From positions 16,399,398 through 16,463,397 of the forward strand of contig JAUJPP010000003.1 of the NCBI GenBank assembly GCA_030562195.1: 64,000 nt of DNA, in the 5' to 3' direction. Shown piece by piece: positions 37,487 to 52,000 of the stretch. Both the position numbers and the translations under genes were made by a program. The notes under the pieces are model-generated. The model saw nothing but the letters and a program-made list of their open reading frames with translations. It did no database searches and was not told where the DNA came from. The stretch's first letter is position 1. Each line of letters begins with the position of its first letter. Source of the DNA: Nipponacmea schrenckii (Eukaryota > Mollusca > Gastropoda > Lottiidae).

Positions 37487-38757
37487 TAACTCAAAAATTT
37501 TGGCATTTCCAAAAGTAAAGGATGCTATGATACGTTATTTTGTGTTTTATAAATATTTACTTTACTTGTCAATTGGTGGTCAATGAACAACTCATGGATG
37601 CTGGAAGAAAGATAAACGTTGATAAAGAGCATGAAGAATAGAGATAAACTGTCAAACATTTCGTGTGTTTAGTTCAGGCTAATTAATTTGTGTTTCAATG
37701 TTTAACTTAGACCTGCAATACTTCAGTTGATTGTTTATTTATGACCAGTCCGTGACTCTATTCGTCTTGTTTTCTTTTAGTTCCTTTGTTGATATATAGT
37801 GGTCATCAACAGATGGTCAAGTAACATGCCTCTCATTTTTTAACCACGGATATATTTCTTTTATCTATGATAGCCTAATATAACCACAATTTAAACAAAT
37901 GTGGCTATCAAAATTGTAAATGGAATTTTCTTCGGTGACAAAATAGTTTTATTAGAATCACTAATAGTGAAAACATATTTCATGTTTAGGGGAGAAAATT
38001 GTCTAATTATATTGTGCTTTGCATCTTAATTGTGGCCACTGATATCTTATGTTATCTGATAGCACATATATTATCTTATCTGGATCAACAGCTTTGTATT
38101 TGAATTGGTAATCTGTGTATTGATAAACGCCATATATGGTCGTATGGTAGGCCCTAATAAGTGTGTAATTACTATTTTATAGTAAAAGTCTACATTATCA
38201 CTCTCTTATCGCTAAAAACTGCCAATAATTTCACTTCAAAGGTAATTAATTAGAATCGTAATTAACATTGGTATTAATATCTTCTTTTATCTTTGCCGTC
38301 TTTATAGTCAATGGACAGAACAGTCTTTCTATCAACATTGAAACATGATAGCAGACATCTGGTCATTATACAGTGGCTAATTAAACAAAAACAAGACACA
38401 TTTCATCAACAATTCGACTAGTGCCTGTATCGTGTCAAATTCAAAGAACCATACAAAATGCTATATTCTTTGTTTTTTAGTCTTAGAAACACTCCACCAC
38501 TAGCGATCATCATGATGGTTAGGCCTACTCATAAGCCTTTTTTAAAGAAAAAAAGGGATTAATGTTATAATATTTCAGTTTGCTTATGGTAGACAAGAGT
38601 GTACCGGGATCGCAAAGTAGGCCTAAAAATTTTTGGGACAACAAGGCCTTCTTGCAACTAATCAGAATGTATCTACGTATTTCATTATTTTCGTAGATAG
38701 ATGTTTTTTTTTTCAAATTAAAACTCCTGTTTTCAGAAATGGTATTGAATTTGAGAT
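37487..38757. other. Intergenic DNA
   Basis: No gene recognised. TAGGCCTA occurs at 38520-38527 and 38618-38625. Confidence 0.5.
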
Positions 38758-39155
38758 TTTTATACGCCTACCTGAATTGTGGAGCGTATATCGTCGTTAC
38801 ACATGTCCGTCCACATTTGCTCGTAAACACTATAAAAAGGCACAATTCTTGAATATTTAGAATGAGTTTTTTCCCCTGTTTGAAAACGCGTTCAAATTTA
38901 GCTCGCAAACACTCTAGGAAGAAAAATTCTTTACTGATAGCGACAACACTTACTGAAATTGTTTATTATCACCCATAGATGAACCCTATTGAAAATCAAA
39001 AATACCGAAAAAATATTTAATAAGTTATTGCTTTCTCGATAGATTTTAATGAAACTTAGTAATAGGCCTATAAGAAGTGTATGATTGAAGGGGTGAATAT
39101 TTCATTTTGATGATTGTACAATTCTGCTTGTGGCCTTAGTGGGTGTAGGCTATAT
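38758..39155. repeat. Copy of a dispersed repeat family with GTGGGC-type inverted ends
   Basis: It begins TTTTATACGCCTACC and contains TGTCCGTCCACATTTGCTCG, then GATGAACCCTATTGAAAATC, then GATTTTAATGAAACTTAGTA, and ends near AGTGGGTGTAGGCTATA. The same words in the same order occur at 56735-57032 plus 59506-59872, and in a shorter copy at 62227-62450. The ends are roughly inverted (TTATACGCC.AC against GTGGGYRTA). Class unknown; a non-autonomous DNA element is possible. Confidence 0.65.
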
Positions 39156-39599
39156 TATCTTGCCTTGCAAACTATCTTTTTGACTGTTTAGTTTTAGTGA
39201 ATGTTTAAAAACCGAAGCCTACTAATCGCTCTTTGTTATTTTTTTATTCGTCATCTTGATCACTCCCATATATTACACATATTGTATTAGCATCGATTAC
39301 TTTTCCGGCAAAATTCCTTTCTTTCACTCAGGTGAAATATACCCCACATGAAGCAAGCCGTCAATCGATTTCATTGGTCTAAATTACTACACAGCTTACA
39401 CATTAGTCAATAACAAAATAGTTCCAATATTAATTTTTATTCAAATATTCTTATCTGCATACAAATTTCTTCCTTGGGTATCCAAATATGAAAATCAAAG
39501 CTATTCATTCATTATAAGTGAAAAATACATTAATAGGGAATAAAAGACAAATGAGGGTTTTTTAAACGGGCACCTGTTTGGCGTAGTAATACGATTATT

Positions 39600-39993
39600 T
39601 TATTGACCAAGTAGTTTATGTACACGAAGCCATTGGCGCGGTGATAAACTTTTACTCCACGCTTTCTGTCTGAGGGCTAATGTTACTTTTTGACGACCAC
39701 TGGGAATACTTCCAACTTATTTAGTAGGTAAGTGACAATTTTATAGTACTTTAGCTTTCAAATCGTGTCATTTAATGATTCAGTTTCCTGATTAATCGGT
39801 TGAGGCGGTAAATCATTTTTACCCACGTTGTTATATTCATTGGCTTGTTTTGTTTGTCTGTTGTGTGTGCCGTGGCACTGTGACACAGTGATTGCAGAAG
39901 ATCTTACATGCTTGTTTTGAAGTTTCACTTTTCACTGTGACTATAATTAAAGCCCGTAACAGCTGCGTTTATAATATTGTTTTTCATTTGCAG
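39600..39993 (+). promoter_or_regulatory. Probable LLGL promoter and non-coding first exon
   Basis: A consensus donor TAG|GTAAGT at 39728 would end a 5' UTR exon, which would splice to the acceptor TTTGCAG at 39987-39993 just upstream of the start codon. Upstream, CCATTGGCGCGG at about 39630-39641 combines an inverted CCAAT box with an E2F-like GGCGCG. No TATA box is obvious. The transcription start cannot be placed. Confidence 0.45.
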
Positions 39994-40020
39994 AATTGAC
40001 TGCATTCTGGAGCTAGAAAA

Positions 40021-43000
40021 ATGTTCAAATTTTTCAAGAAACATCCTCCAAAGGAGGGGGAGGAACGTGAAAAGCTGAAGAAGGAATTGTTCGGATTCAG
40101 AAAGGTATTTATCTCTTGGCTAGTTTTAAACTTATTTTCTGTTGACAATGAATTGTCAGCAGCCATATTGGATTACCAGAGAATGAGTCATGCAACATTG
40201 TGAATAATGTCAGGACAGAGATACATTCATTTGTAGTTGTAGGCCTAGTTGGCCTATAAAACTAAAAGCCTATTCTATGTCGCAGCTAAGCTTATCTTTT
40301 TATAAACACACCAAGTCCAATGTCAATGTATGCATGGTATTGTTTTGAGAAGCTGTAATTTTTAATTTCAACCAGTCCACCAGCCCAAACAAATAGATGG
40401 CAAGTATTGGACATGCCTGAGTAATTTTCTTAGAGGGATTCCCCTACTCTTTGTTATGTAAACAATGCAATAAAGACCCCTGCATATTTATTACTCCTCA
40501 CTGAGTCTTAAAGTGCATGTATTACAAATGATCAAAAGAACTGAGGGTGACTGATTTGCAGTTGACCTCTTCAATTAACAGATTGTTTTTCTGCTTCATT
40601 TAATCTGAGGAATTCTGCTTCTTGTTATTGTTTGGCAGCTTTTCTGCTGAAATTGAAACTTAAGTATTTATTTTTTAGTGCATTGATCATGGATTCCCCA
40701 GCAAACCAAGTGCTATGGCTTATGATCCTAAATTACGCCTACTGGCTATTGGAACTAAATCTGGAGTATTGAAAGTGTATCCTTCAAAAAAAAAAAGAAC
40801 TTAAGCTTATTCCCAATACCTTGTTTTAGGCTAAGCATGTAACCAAAATAGACCTGTCTGTTTCAAAACATAAATATTTACTCTGCTAAAACACTCATTA
40901 ATGTGCTGAGATAACATTTTAACTTTGTAGAAGACTGCTGAAATATTCTGACTTTATGTTAAAAATCATTATTTATTTTGGATTTCGTTTTGATAATTTT
41001 GAGGTTTTGAACTGACTTGTTTTCAAGTTGATGGACTGTAGAAATATATGTTAATGATATATAGATATAAGATATGTTAGATCTCTGATAAAGAACTTAA
41101 ATAATAATAATAATAAACTCTTTATTTTACATGGGTCAGAATTAGGCCCAATACACAAGGACATGGTCCTGTCTCACATTCAGCCCATGGGGCAATACAT
41201 TGGAAAAAAAAAAAAAAAAAAAAAAACCAAAAAATAAGTTCCAGGCTCATATCTGTCAGTTTTCAAAAATAGGTCTGATTATCTAATATAAAACACCAGA
41301 ATTATAACCTCAAAAAATTAAATTTATCTTATTTATGTTTAAGCGCATGATTTGTAACATAAGAAGCATTAACAGCTTGATTAGCATAAAGGTTAATGAA
41401 GACTTGGGAAAGGGATTGACTTCATTGATAAAAAATCTGGGTCAGTAATATGAGAATATATTTTTTTATAATAGAGTTGAGATGTTTTACATACCACCTC
41501 TCCTATACTACAAACTAATACTTATTTGTAAGGAGGTGTTAGTGTGGCATCATTAGGTGTGGGGTCATCTTGAGTTGTTTAACATTCCACACTTACAGCT
41601 TTGTGGTTTTTTAACCACCTGTGAAACTTGTTCTAAAGTTTGATACTCTTAAACTTACATGGAGCAATGATATTAAACTTAAATGGGCTGATAAATAGAG
41701 TATCTTAAACAAGTTCTCATGTCATAATAAATTTGGTTTTGATATTTGCTGAGCCTTGGCATTATGGGAACGTGGCACATGAATATTGTATTTATATTTT
41801 ATTTGACTTACATTCTACCAAATTTGCAAAGTTATGAACCATTGCTACTGTGGCCTATTGTTTTTACAATATCTATTTTAAATCAGAGTTTGCGAATTAA
41901 GGGGAAGGTTTATTTATTTTTTTAACTTCGTAGGATAGATTAACTGCTATCTTTTGACTAGTCAGCAGATTTTTTAGTATTTCCCAGGTTATTTGGCTTG
42001 CTGCTGTTATTGATTTAATTCTGTTTACTGCGCAATTCATTTTATATAGATTATCTGCATCTAATGGTTCCTGAAATTGCATCTCACAAGCATGCACTAA
42101 TGTACGATATTGTTGTGAGTTGTTCTTTAGCAATCTGTTGCACTGGTCTTTTGTAATGCATTGTAATTTTGCACATACCGTACCTCTATTGTACATGTGT
42201 CATGGCATGCAGAAGAAATGATGTGGCTTGACAATAATTACTTTTTTTTGGGTTCATAATCTTCCCTGATTAAAAAAAGAAACCACCTCCAAGTTACATG
42301 TAGTTCATTTTAATGGGTATTAATTGGCTTTTGAGGATAATACGTTTATGTCTTGCATTTTGTTTTCAATCATAACAGATAACTAACTTTTAGATTAAAT
42401 AGTCTTAAAGAAGAATTTTATTGTCTTTTATGTTAACAGAAATACTTCTGGTGTTAGTCACTAGTTTTTAAGGCTACATGTGGTCACAGCTTGTCCAACC
42501 TTGTTGGCAACATTCTTCATCAACCTAAATCTCTTTGTCTATTACTTTAGCTATCTGCATAACCACAGTGATACCATTTACTGAATGTTAATACACCTTT
42601 ACCTGACATAAAGCAACCATTTTAACTGATTATTTGGAATGTTTTTCAAAATAAATAACTTCGAAATTCAAAACCAGTTGTTGACATCCGAGTTGGTTAG
42701 ACATGTGCAGTGAATCAAAACATTCTATTTACCAACAATCATTGATTAAGCATAACTGACATTATGTAATAAAATGGTGTTTCAAAATTTTTGAAAAATA
42801 TTCCTTTTGTGTGGCAAGTGAAAGAATAACACTGTTCGGTTTATAGTTTTTGATCTATTTAAGATCTAGTTAAAGATGTAAATGAATCCGTGAAAAATCT
42901 AGTTAAAATACCAACATTTCTTTATATGAATCTGATATAGGTCAGTTGTAATGATAAATGGTGGGTAAAATATGCTACACCGTGTCAAAAGGTTAAATTA

Positions 43001-46000
43001 TGACTGAATTTCTCCAGTCTCTTTATGCTACATTAACTAACATTGTCCTAAATTAGGGTTAATTGTCTGGTAGGGAATGTATAAAAAGTATAAAATCTAT
43101 CTATCACTATACATTTTGTTGTTCTTATTGGCAGTTGAGCACTATAAACCTATATTTCAGTGTGGATGTATATTTTCAACATTTCCCAGTAAAATCTCTA
43201 GTATTTACAGATTTTAACCAACTTTATAATGATTTTGTTAGTACATGTATTTCACATAAAATGAATTCCAAGTTTAGAATAGGGCTTTTTTTTTAATCTT
43301 CTTAAAAGTTACATAATTCATATTGCAAATGGTAGAGCCACTTTATCCAATTAACAAAAATATAGATACTCCACATGCTGATTTCTGTGACTGATTTTAA
43401 TCAGCATGGTACTCCGGTGACATACTCAAATTAGTCTATTCAATACTGATTGAGTATGAATTATTGACATATTGCATAGTTAAAATAGTCCTTTATCTTG
43501 ATAATATGAGAGAAAAACAAACTTAAAACATTATATTCGTTCTGTACTGGCTAGGGCTGGCAAAATTTATCGAAATTCCGATTAATCGTCGATTACTTAC
43601 CTGCCGATTACGATTATCGATCTTAAATTCCATAATCGATTATCATGATTCAATAAATTATATCCAATCAATTTTTCAAACAACTGTTTACAAGATGGAA
43701 TGAACAATACTATCACAAAACCTACCAAATAATACCGCTATCGACTTTTAATGCGACACAATAACAACTATAGGCCTATAAATAACAACAGTGTAGAGCG
43801 CCATCTGCTCGGAGGATATGCTACTTTCATTTTCAAATGTACTGTGTTTACGATACTCGAATGTGGTTTAGAATTTAAACAGATTGAAATAAATAGGGGT
43901 AAATTTCGCTAATTTATATATCTGGGGTTGTCCCCGATCAATATTCAATGATCAACAATTTAAATGGATGCAGTAAATCAAAAATACTGTACACATAGGC
44001 CTACTTTACTAGCTGGTCGATATGATTTTTAACCTTGAAGTGACAATGACAATATTTTACGCGCGATCAAATTTTTACACGCATGTGATGCCGAAATTCC
44101 TTTTACATATTGATGAACAAACAACTATAATTTTGTATTGAAATATAATTTACTGCAAAGAAAAACAAACTAATTATACACAAACAAAACATATTCACAT
44201 TAAAATAGAAATGAAAATTCTACCGATTATTAATCGATTATCGGTCGGTGCACGTCACCGATTATTTGCCGATAATCGATATTAAAATCATAATCGATTC
44301 CCAGCCCTAGTACTGGCCTTAACTTTATAGATAGGATTTGAATCTCAGAAACAGTAGCTTATACAAAACTTTAAGATATAAGAACTTATATAGTTAGATG
44401 AGCGGTTGTAAACTTGATTAATCGTTTCTTGACCTGGTCTTCTATAATGATAATTAATAACAACATAATTAATAATATATTTGATTAATAACAACTAAAC
44501 AGATACTGTAATTATATCAAAACACATTTATGGTAGAATATAATCATAGTTTTAACTTGCCAGACACCAACAATTGATTTTTCTTTGTAATGGATCATGT
44601 CACTAGGCTATAAATAGTTTACACTGCTGGAGATATTTAATTATACATTGTATTCACATTTCCCAGCTTTCAAAAATACCTGCTTCGCCAAGAAATATTA
44701 CATAATTTATTTTGTCACAGAAAAATCAGAAAGTGACAATTGAATGTTTTTCAGACATTTATGTTCAGTCACTCTAAATCAATATAATTTGACCTATCTT
44801 TCTTTGTGGATGTAATGTATAGAATGTCTAGTCTGCAGCTATGTCACCTATGTCAATATGTCTGGTTGTTGATCCTTATGACCTCAACAAAAGATGCTAA
44901 TTTGTGTGTTTAACTATCAATATGTTTTATATATAGCACCAGGCTTATCTTTGTTTTGACAGAAAACAGTGGCACTGTCCTAGCAAAATGCTTCTATCCA
45001 TTCAGATAAAGCAAAATACCATATAATCTGAAATTTACTGTAAAACAAAACCGTTTAATCTTTTTCGTATTTCACATATTCCTTAACCTATGAATAGTCT
45101 TGGTAGACCTGGAGTAGAATTTACAGCTCAACATGAACAAGATGTAACAGTTGTTCAGTTATTTTTCTTACAAGAACAGGTTAGTTTTTCTCCTTTCATT
45201 TACTTGTTTAATGTGCAATATTTCATAATTAAAACCATTTTTTCTGTAAATTGATAATTTAGTTGATGTATAAATAAACCCTCTCCAAGATACACAGTTT
45301 TGACATTAATTCGATAATTCACCATTCAATATTTTTTGTATTATAGGCTCGTTTGATAAGTTTTTGCAGTGACAACTCACTGCATTTATGGGAAACAAAT
45401 GTCAGAGGTGGTAAAACTATTTTAGAGGAAGTGAAATCATATACAGTTGAAACTAGGTAAGAATATTCTGTAGATCACATATTTTGATTCATATAACACT
45501 AAAATATGAGGCACTAACAAATAGCAAGTAAATTGTCCAAACATTTGTTATCACAAAGAACTCATAATGAAAAATTGCAAGAGTTGAAATGCAGATGTAA
45601 TTTTAGTGTGACAGAAATTATTTTTGAAAGTAAAAATAGAATTCTCTTTATTATAATCATGTACAAGGATATCTCCTGTAATTATATCATTTGAAACATG
45701 TTTCCCTATCGGCTTGCAAATACACTTCCTTGTAGAAGTTATGTTTTGGAATTGTAACAATGTTTGATAAATATAAGGGTTTGTTTCCCAATGTTCTCTT
45801 ATGAAATAAACTTGTGATTTAAAGTAAGATCTTGCTGTTTAACTGATGACCTTGTTTCACCTGTCTAGTATCAATGAATACATAAAAATTTGTCTGTCTC
45901 TTTCCTATTATAATTTTTAATGAAAACCAAAAGTTCTCTTATCAATTTTATGAAATACATGTACATATGTATACAATGTAGAGATCAGCATATTCAGTAT

Positions 46001-49000
46001 GTTGGCTTAGAAGGATCCTGTATCTTCCAGGTGCATGTTGTATCATCTGTGATATCTTTTCACTATCTTAGGAGCGTTTCAGCAATATTATATTTCTAAT
46101 TCATAAATTTGAGAGGTTGATGGGTAAACTGAAATTATAAAAGATTAGGCAAATACATGACAGTAAATTCAAATCCTAAAGATCTGGTTATATATAGCCT
46201 TAGAAATAGAAAAATTCAAATATTCCATTCAGATTGAAATATTATTACGCTAGTATTTTTTGTCTGTTGTCAAAAGCTTTGAAATGTAATTGAATATAGA
46301 ACAGCATGTGTTAACAGGTTAAAGTTTTGTGTTAACATGTTGACAATTCAAGTATAATACTTGACATAGGAAGTTAAGATGACATGATTGTGTGTCATAA
46401 CCACTAAGTTTAATAATTCTAAAGACTCAGAACACTCACTCTGTTATTTAACTATCTTGCTATTGTTTTTTGTGCAATAGATAATGATTAAAATAATAAA
46501 TTTTAGGATTGACTTGAATAATAGACCTTTTTCAGCTATTACAGTTATTATGAAACCAATCCTTCATTTACATTTCACTTACTTATACACATGTAGTATA
46601 TATTATATACACTGGTAGTTTAAATTGAAATTGTACTTGGTGATTCCCACACATTTCATGAGGTCAATATAGGTCAACTATACTGTGATTGACTTGGGAA
46701 TTTACCACATGTTAAAATGTCATAATTTTGAATTCAAATTCCATTTGAAGAATCCTGTAAACAGCTGCTTCATTTAATTTTACATTGATTCAGTTAATGA
46801 CAAACAGTGTAAAGTTTTTGCTAATTTATGTATAATTTTGAGCAGTAGTATTGCCGCAGGGCATTAAGTAGTTTTATGTTCAGAATGCACCAGGAAAATA
46901 CAAAAATGAGATTTTTTTTTCAAATTTGCCTCTAAAGAATTTAAACAGTGAAAAAAAGATGACTGTTTGTGTACAATTCCCTGGTAATATATTTTTAAAC
47001 TTATTCCCTATTATTTTGTATTTATAGCATAATCTGTTTTCTATTGGAATTTTGTCATATCTAATATATAATTTATTATATAAAGATTTACTTCATGTAC
47101 CGGTATGCATGAGAGAAATAAATATTAACGTAATATTTTATGTTAATGTGATATTTATGGTGGTGTTGAATGTCAATGATAGTTATGGATGTAAATTGTT
47201 TTAAACAGGTGGATATTAATTATTTAAATTATATGTAAATTATGTTAATAAACTGTTACTTGCCATTTATATGAAATAGAATATTATGAAATGAATAGGT
47301 GTCAAATACAATGAATTCTAATAGTGGGTTTGAAGCCAGTTTAAATTTATAGGTCAATGTCTAATTTGGAATGAAAGTGTTGGAATTTTATAGTTTACTT
47401 AAATAAATGCATGATGGTTTTGCATACCAAATTGTTGAACCGTTTGATTTCACAAAACTGTTTTATGTTTTTGGGGTGGGAAAAATTATATGTTAAGGAA
47501 ATGCAATTCTTTTTAAATATGTAGAAAATGGTTTTGCTTCTTATTTTACTAGAATAAACAAGGCAATTGACACTCATTACAGTTGAAATTCCCCTCTGTT
47601 TCACACATTAAAGAAAAAAGTGTATATATATATATATATGTAAAAATTGAAAGTGAAGTAATAAACACTAGAAGATGAAGCATTTAAAGAATGTCACTAT
47701 ATGTTTTTGATATATACAGTATTTATATTACCACTTTCTTACATAGAAATCTGATACTTTGACATACATGTTTGTACGTATAATGAATGGTTGGTCTTAA
47801 ATAGGACAACAATCCTTACACTGTTACATGTTCATTTATAATTCATTCATTCCAGTTTTGTCCCTGGCAGCCATATTGACTGCTTGGATTAAACTGTTTT
47901 CCACATTCAGTGGAACAGGATGAAAATGTGGACAAAGAATGTAGACTTTTGGATGAGATATTACATCATGGGAAGACAATTTTGAATGTCAAAATATCTT
48001 CGAAATATTTTTTCATTGCAAACTGCATGGCAAATGTTTAATTCATTCATTCCAAGTAAGATTTTATCCCACTGTTTTCATTTGTATATTTCAGTAAGAA
48101 TAAAGCTGTATCAACTTGTTGTTTATCTATAAATGGTGAACAGTTGTATCTAGGAACAGAAGGTGGTAATATACAAATATTAGATGTGAACACCTTTACT
48201 CTCAGTGAACAGGTTATTCAACAAGATGTTGTTATGCAGAAGTAAGTTAAACTTGTCTTAATGAAACATTGTATGCATGATACAATGGGTCATACAAGGC
48301 TAGTTGAGGCATACCACTCATTAATTATATCATCGAAAAAAAAAAGAAAACTAAAATGTAAAAGGCCTTGGTCAATGTATCATTTCTACCTTATATAGAA
48401 ATTGTTATAAATTTTGCTGTATATTGTAGTGTACCTGATGACTTTAAAGTGAATCCAGGAGCAGTAGAAGCCATAGCCGTACATCCAACAAATCCTGATA
48501 AATTATTGATAGGATATAACCGAGGATTAATAGTATTGTGGGATAATAAAGACTTCAATGCCAACCAGACTTACAATGTTTCTAGGGTAAGCAAATAAAT
48601 CAATATATATTTTAATATTAGTCATGAAGACCTGTAGATGTCATGAGAGTAACTCTTTAACAGGTCTTTTTAGATCAATATTTAATTGATTGGATTCACA
48701 CCTATTCAGTGATAGTAATATTAAAATCTAAGCTTGTACAGTAATTGATTGAAATAAAAAGTACTGTAAACAGATGATTTGTCAACATGTCAAACTCTAT
48801 TATTACATGTAAAACAAATAATTAAACTAATAACCCATGCCAATTACAGCAGGTCAAACTGCCTGAGGCTAAGACGTGTTATATGAAGTTTACTAGTATT
48901 TATTTTAGTTATTTACTATGAAAAGAAAAACAAACCCATGTTTACTCTTCTGACCAGTTGGTATTTTCAATATTTTCCTTTGTAGAAAATGACACAGGGC

Positions 49001-52000
49001 TAAACAAGAATGATCAAAATAGTGTAAATTTGACACTGAGTTATTCTATTGTGCTTTACCAGTTTTAACTGTTATTTGAAGACAATTAAGGTTTTACAAA
49101 GGTATCTATATGAAAACATCACTGGTTGTAATGAGCTGTAAGGGGTAGTTTTTATCTCACCTCATTTTTTTCTTTCTTCAGCAATTGGAAAGTTTGGATT
49201 GGCATCGTAATGGTAAAGAATTTTCCTCAGCCCATTCTGATGGAAGTTATAGTGTTTGGACTGTTGAAGATTCCTCTAAGCCTGATAATGAACAGACACC
49301 TTATGGACCTTTCCCTTGTAAAGCTATCACTAAATTGGAGCGCAGAACAGCTAAAGCGTTAGTATTAAACTTTGTTTTGGTCAACAATGATTGAATGCAG
49401 AAAGATCTGTATATAGAAGCTTAATTTCTTAACCAGCTATCATAAAGCACCAATATGTGTGGTGATAATTTCATTGAATTTAATTGTTATGATTGTTTTA
49501 CTTATAAGATTGTCTTTGTTTGTAGTGATCCGTTCCTGATATTTTCTGGTGGTATGCCACGAGCTAGTTATGGTGATAGACATACTGTCACTGTGATGCA
49601 AGGAGAGAGTCACACAGTATTTGACTTCACATCTCGTGTTATAGATTTTATTACCTTAAATAGATCAGATGAAACAGATTCTGAGGAAGATAGAGCAGGT
49701 AATTGTTTCTATTTTAATCTTGCTCCATATTATCATACTTTCTTATTTTATTCCATTCAAAATAATATAAAATGGTGGAACCGCTCTTAAGTGCCTATAG
49801 GTTAGGGCTGGCAAAATTTATCGAAATTCCGATTAATCGTCGATTACTTACCTGCCGATTACGATTATCGATCTAAAATTCCATAATCGATTATCATGAT
49901 TCAATAAATTATATCCAATCAATTTTTTCAAACAACTGTTTACAAGATGGAATGAACAATACTATCACAAAACCTACCAAATAATACCGCTATCGACTTT
50001 TAATACGACACAATAACAACTATAGGCCTATAAATAACAACAGTGTAGAGCGCCATCTGCTGGGAGGATATGCTACTTTCATTTTCAAATGTACTGTGTT
50101 TACAATACTCGAATGTGGTTATCTCCCTTACTTCAAATAGACATGAAAATTCTACTGATTAGTAATCGATTATCGGTCGATGCACGTCACCGATTATTTG
50201 CCGATAAACGATATAAAAATCATAATCGATTCCCAGCCCTACTATACATGTAGGTTTACAATATTGCATGAGTGGCCTGGCGTAGTGATACCACGAATGT
50301 GCTATAGACATGTGTGCGGTTCTACTTTTATTACATACTATTGCGGTTACTGTTTTAATTGGAGTGAAAATGTATTTCAAAAGACTTAATTTGACGTATT
50401 CTATTTATTACTCCTATGTGTACAGCCTACTCCGCTGTTTCCCCCTGGAATGTTATATTAAAAACATAAGATGACGTCATAGCGAGTTCCCTCTAACCTA
50501 CTCGGCTCAACTTGTACATGTGACTTGATTTGGTTGCATTGTTGTCAAAAAGGGATTAAAGACATTTTCAGTGGAAATTATAGCCCATGGGTGGTTGGAC
50601 TGGCTTCAAAATATGGTTTAATCGTAATTTGTTGTCATTTTAAGTTGACACTGCAGCTGGGAAATCACTTTTGAAAACAAAAATGGCAACTCAATCATTC
50701 GAGTCCGTAGAAAAAGTAGTTCGACCGTTTTCAACGTATGTGTATATGGATTCAATTATTACATGGGCCCGATTTCCCTTGTATCGGTAGGATTACACAT
50801 GTATGTAATAAAAAGGAATACCTCATGATTAAAGTAACAGTTTTCTTTAGCAATAAACAGATTCCCTGATTTTTTTTTTCTTTTTTAACTGGCATTGTAT
50901 GCATTGTAATATGTTGGTCTGTAATGATGGTATGTAAAGATAGTACATATGACAGTTTGGTCCTCTTTAAATATGCTTTTTTTATTGATGACATCTCCGA
51001 GGAGATTCATGCGTAAAATGGTTTAAAGTTCTTGATTTGGCAAAAATACCCAATGATTCGAGTTTATAACTATTGACTTTAATCAACATGCTGTTTTGAT
51101 AAATGTTTTTATTTTTTATGTCCTTTAAATATAAAACATGTTTGTAAAAGTTGACAAATGTATTTGTAGATAAAGATGAACCCCATAGTTTAGTAGTACT
51201 AGCTGAAGAAGAATTAGTTGTCATTGATTTAGATTCTGTAAACTGGCCTACATTTAAACTACCATATTTACATAGTATTCATTCCTCTGCTATCACATGC
51301 TCACAACATATAAACAATGTACCAGATCAGTTGTGGTATAAAATACAAGATGCAGGAGAGTCACAGCAAAAGAATTTATCACAAAGGGTAAGAATGAATT
51401 CTGAAATATGGTTCATAGGCCATATTCTATTCTACTTGCTAACCTATTACTTGATTTTTGCTGTTATATGGTACATATCTAATAAAAGAAGTGTTTTTAG
51501 TTCATCACTAATGTCAGTACCTTTTCAAGGGCTTAATACATTCAAACTATGTCAAATATCGTTGCTTATCTATAAGTTTGAATACTGCCATTTTGTGGAA
51601 GTGGAATACCATGACTGTCTGTTTGATTCCCAATGACTTTATGAAAAATTAAAGTATTTGTATTTATAATCCCTATGATATTGTAGACATGGCCTATAAA
51701 TGGAGGAAGAAATGAAGTGAAGGACAGTAACAATAGAGATTTGCTATTAACAGGGTATGTATATGTATACAATATTTTGGTCATTACAGTTAAAATAATT
51801 GAAACAAGTGTCAAATTGTGTTTAAATGTATTATTAGAAAGGTTAGATACTCCTAGAAACTGATCTTTTCAATAGGATCTATAGACAATGTATTATTTTA
51901 ACATACACATACATTCACATTTTAAAAACTTTTCTATCAGTTATGTATTTCTAATTTCAGTCATGAAGATGGTACAGTAAGATTCTGGGATGCCTCAGCT

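Noticed and set aside
41897..42196. 99-codon minus-strand open frame with several Cys
   Set aside because: It lies inside LLGL intron 2, matches no family I recognise and does not resemble the LINE C-terminus despite lying a similar distance from a LINE tail as the frame at 34971. Left unassigned.
50159..50389. Overlapping open frames on both strands near 50.2-50.4 kb
   Set aside because: They run across the right end of the hAT MITE and its flank; no coding pattern.
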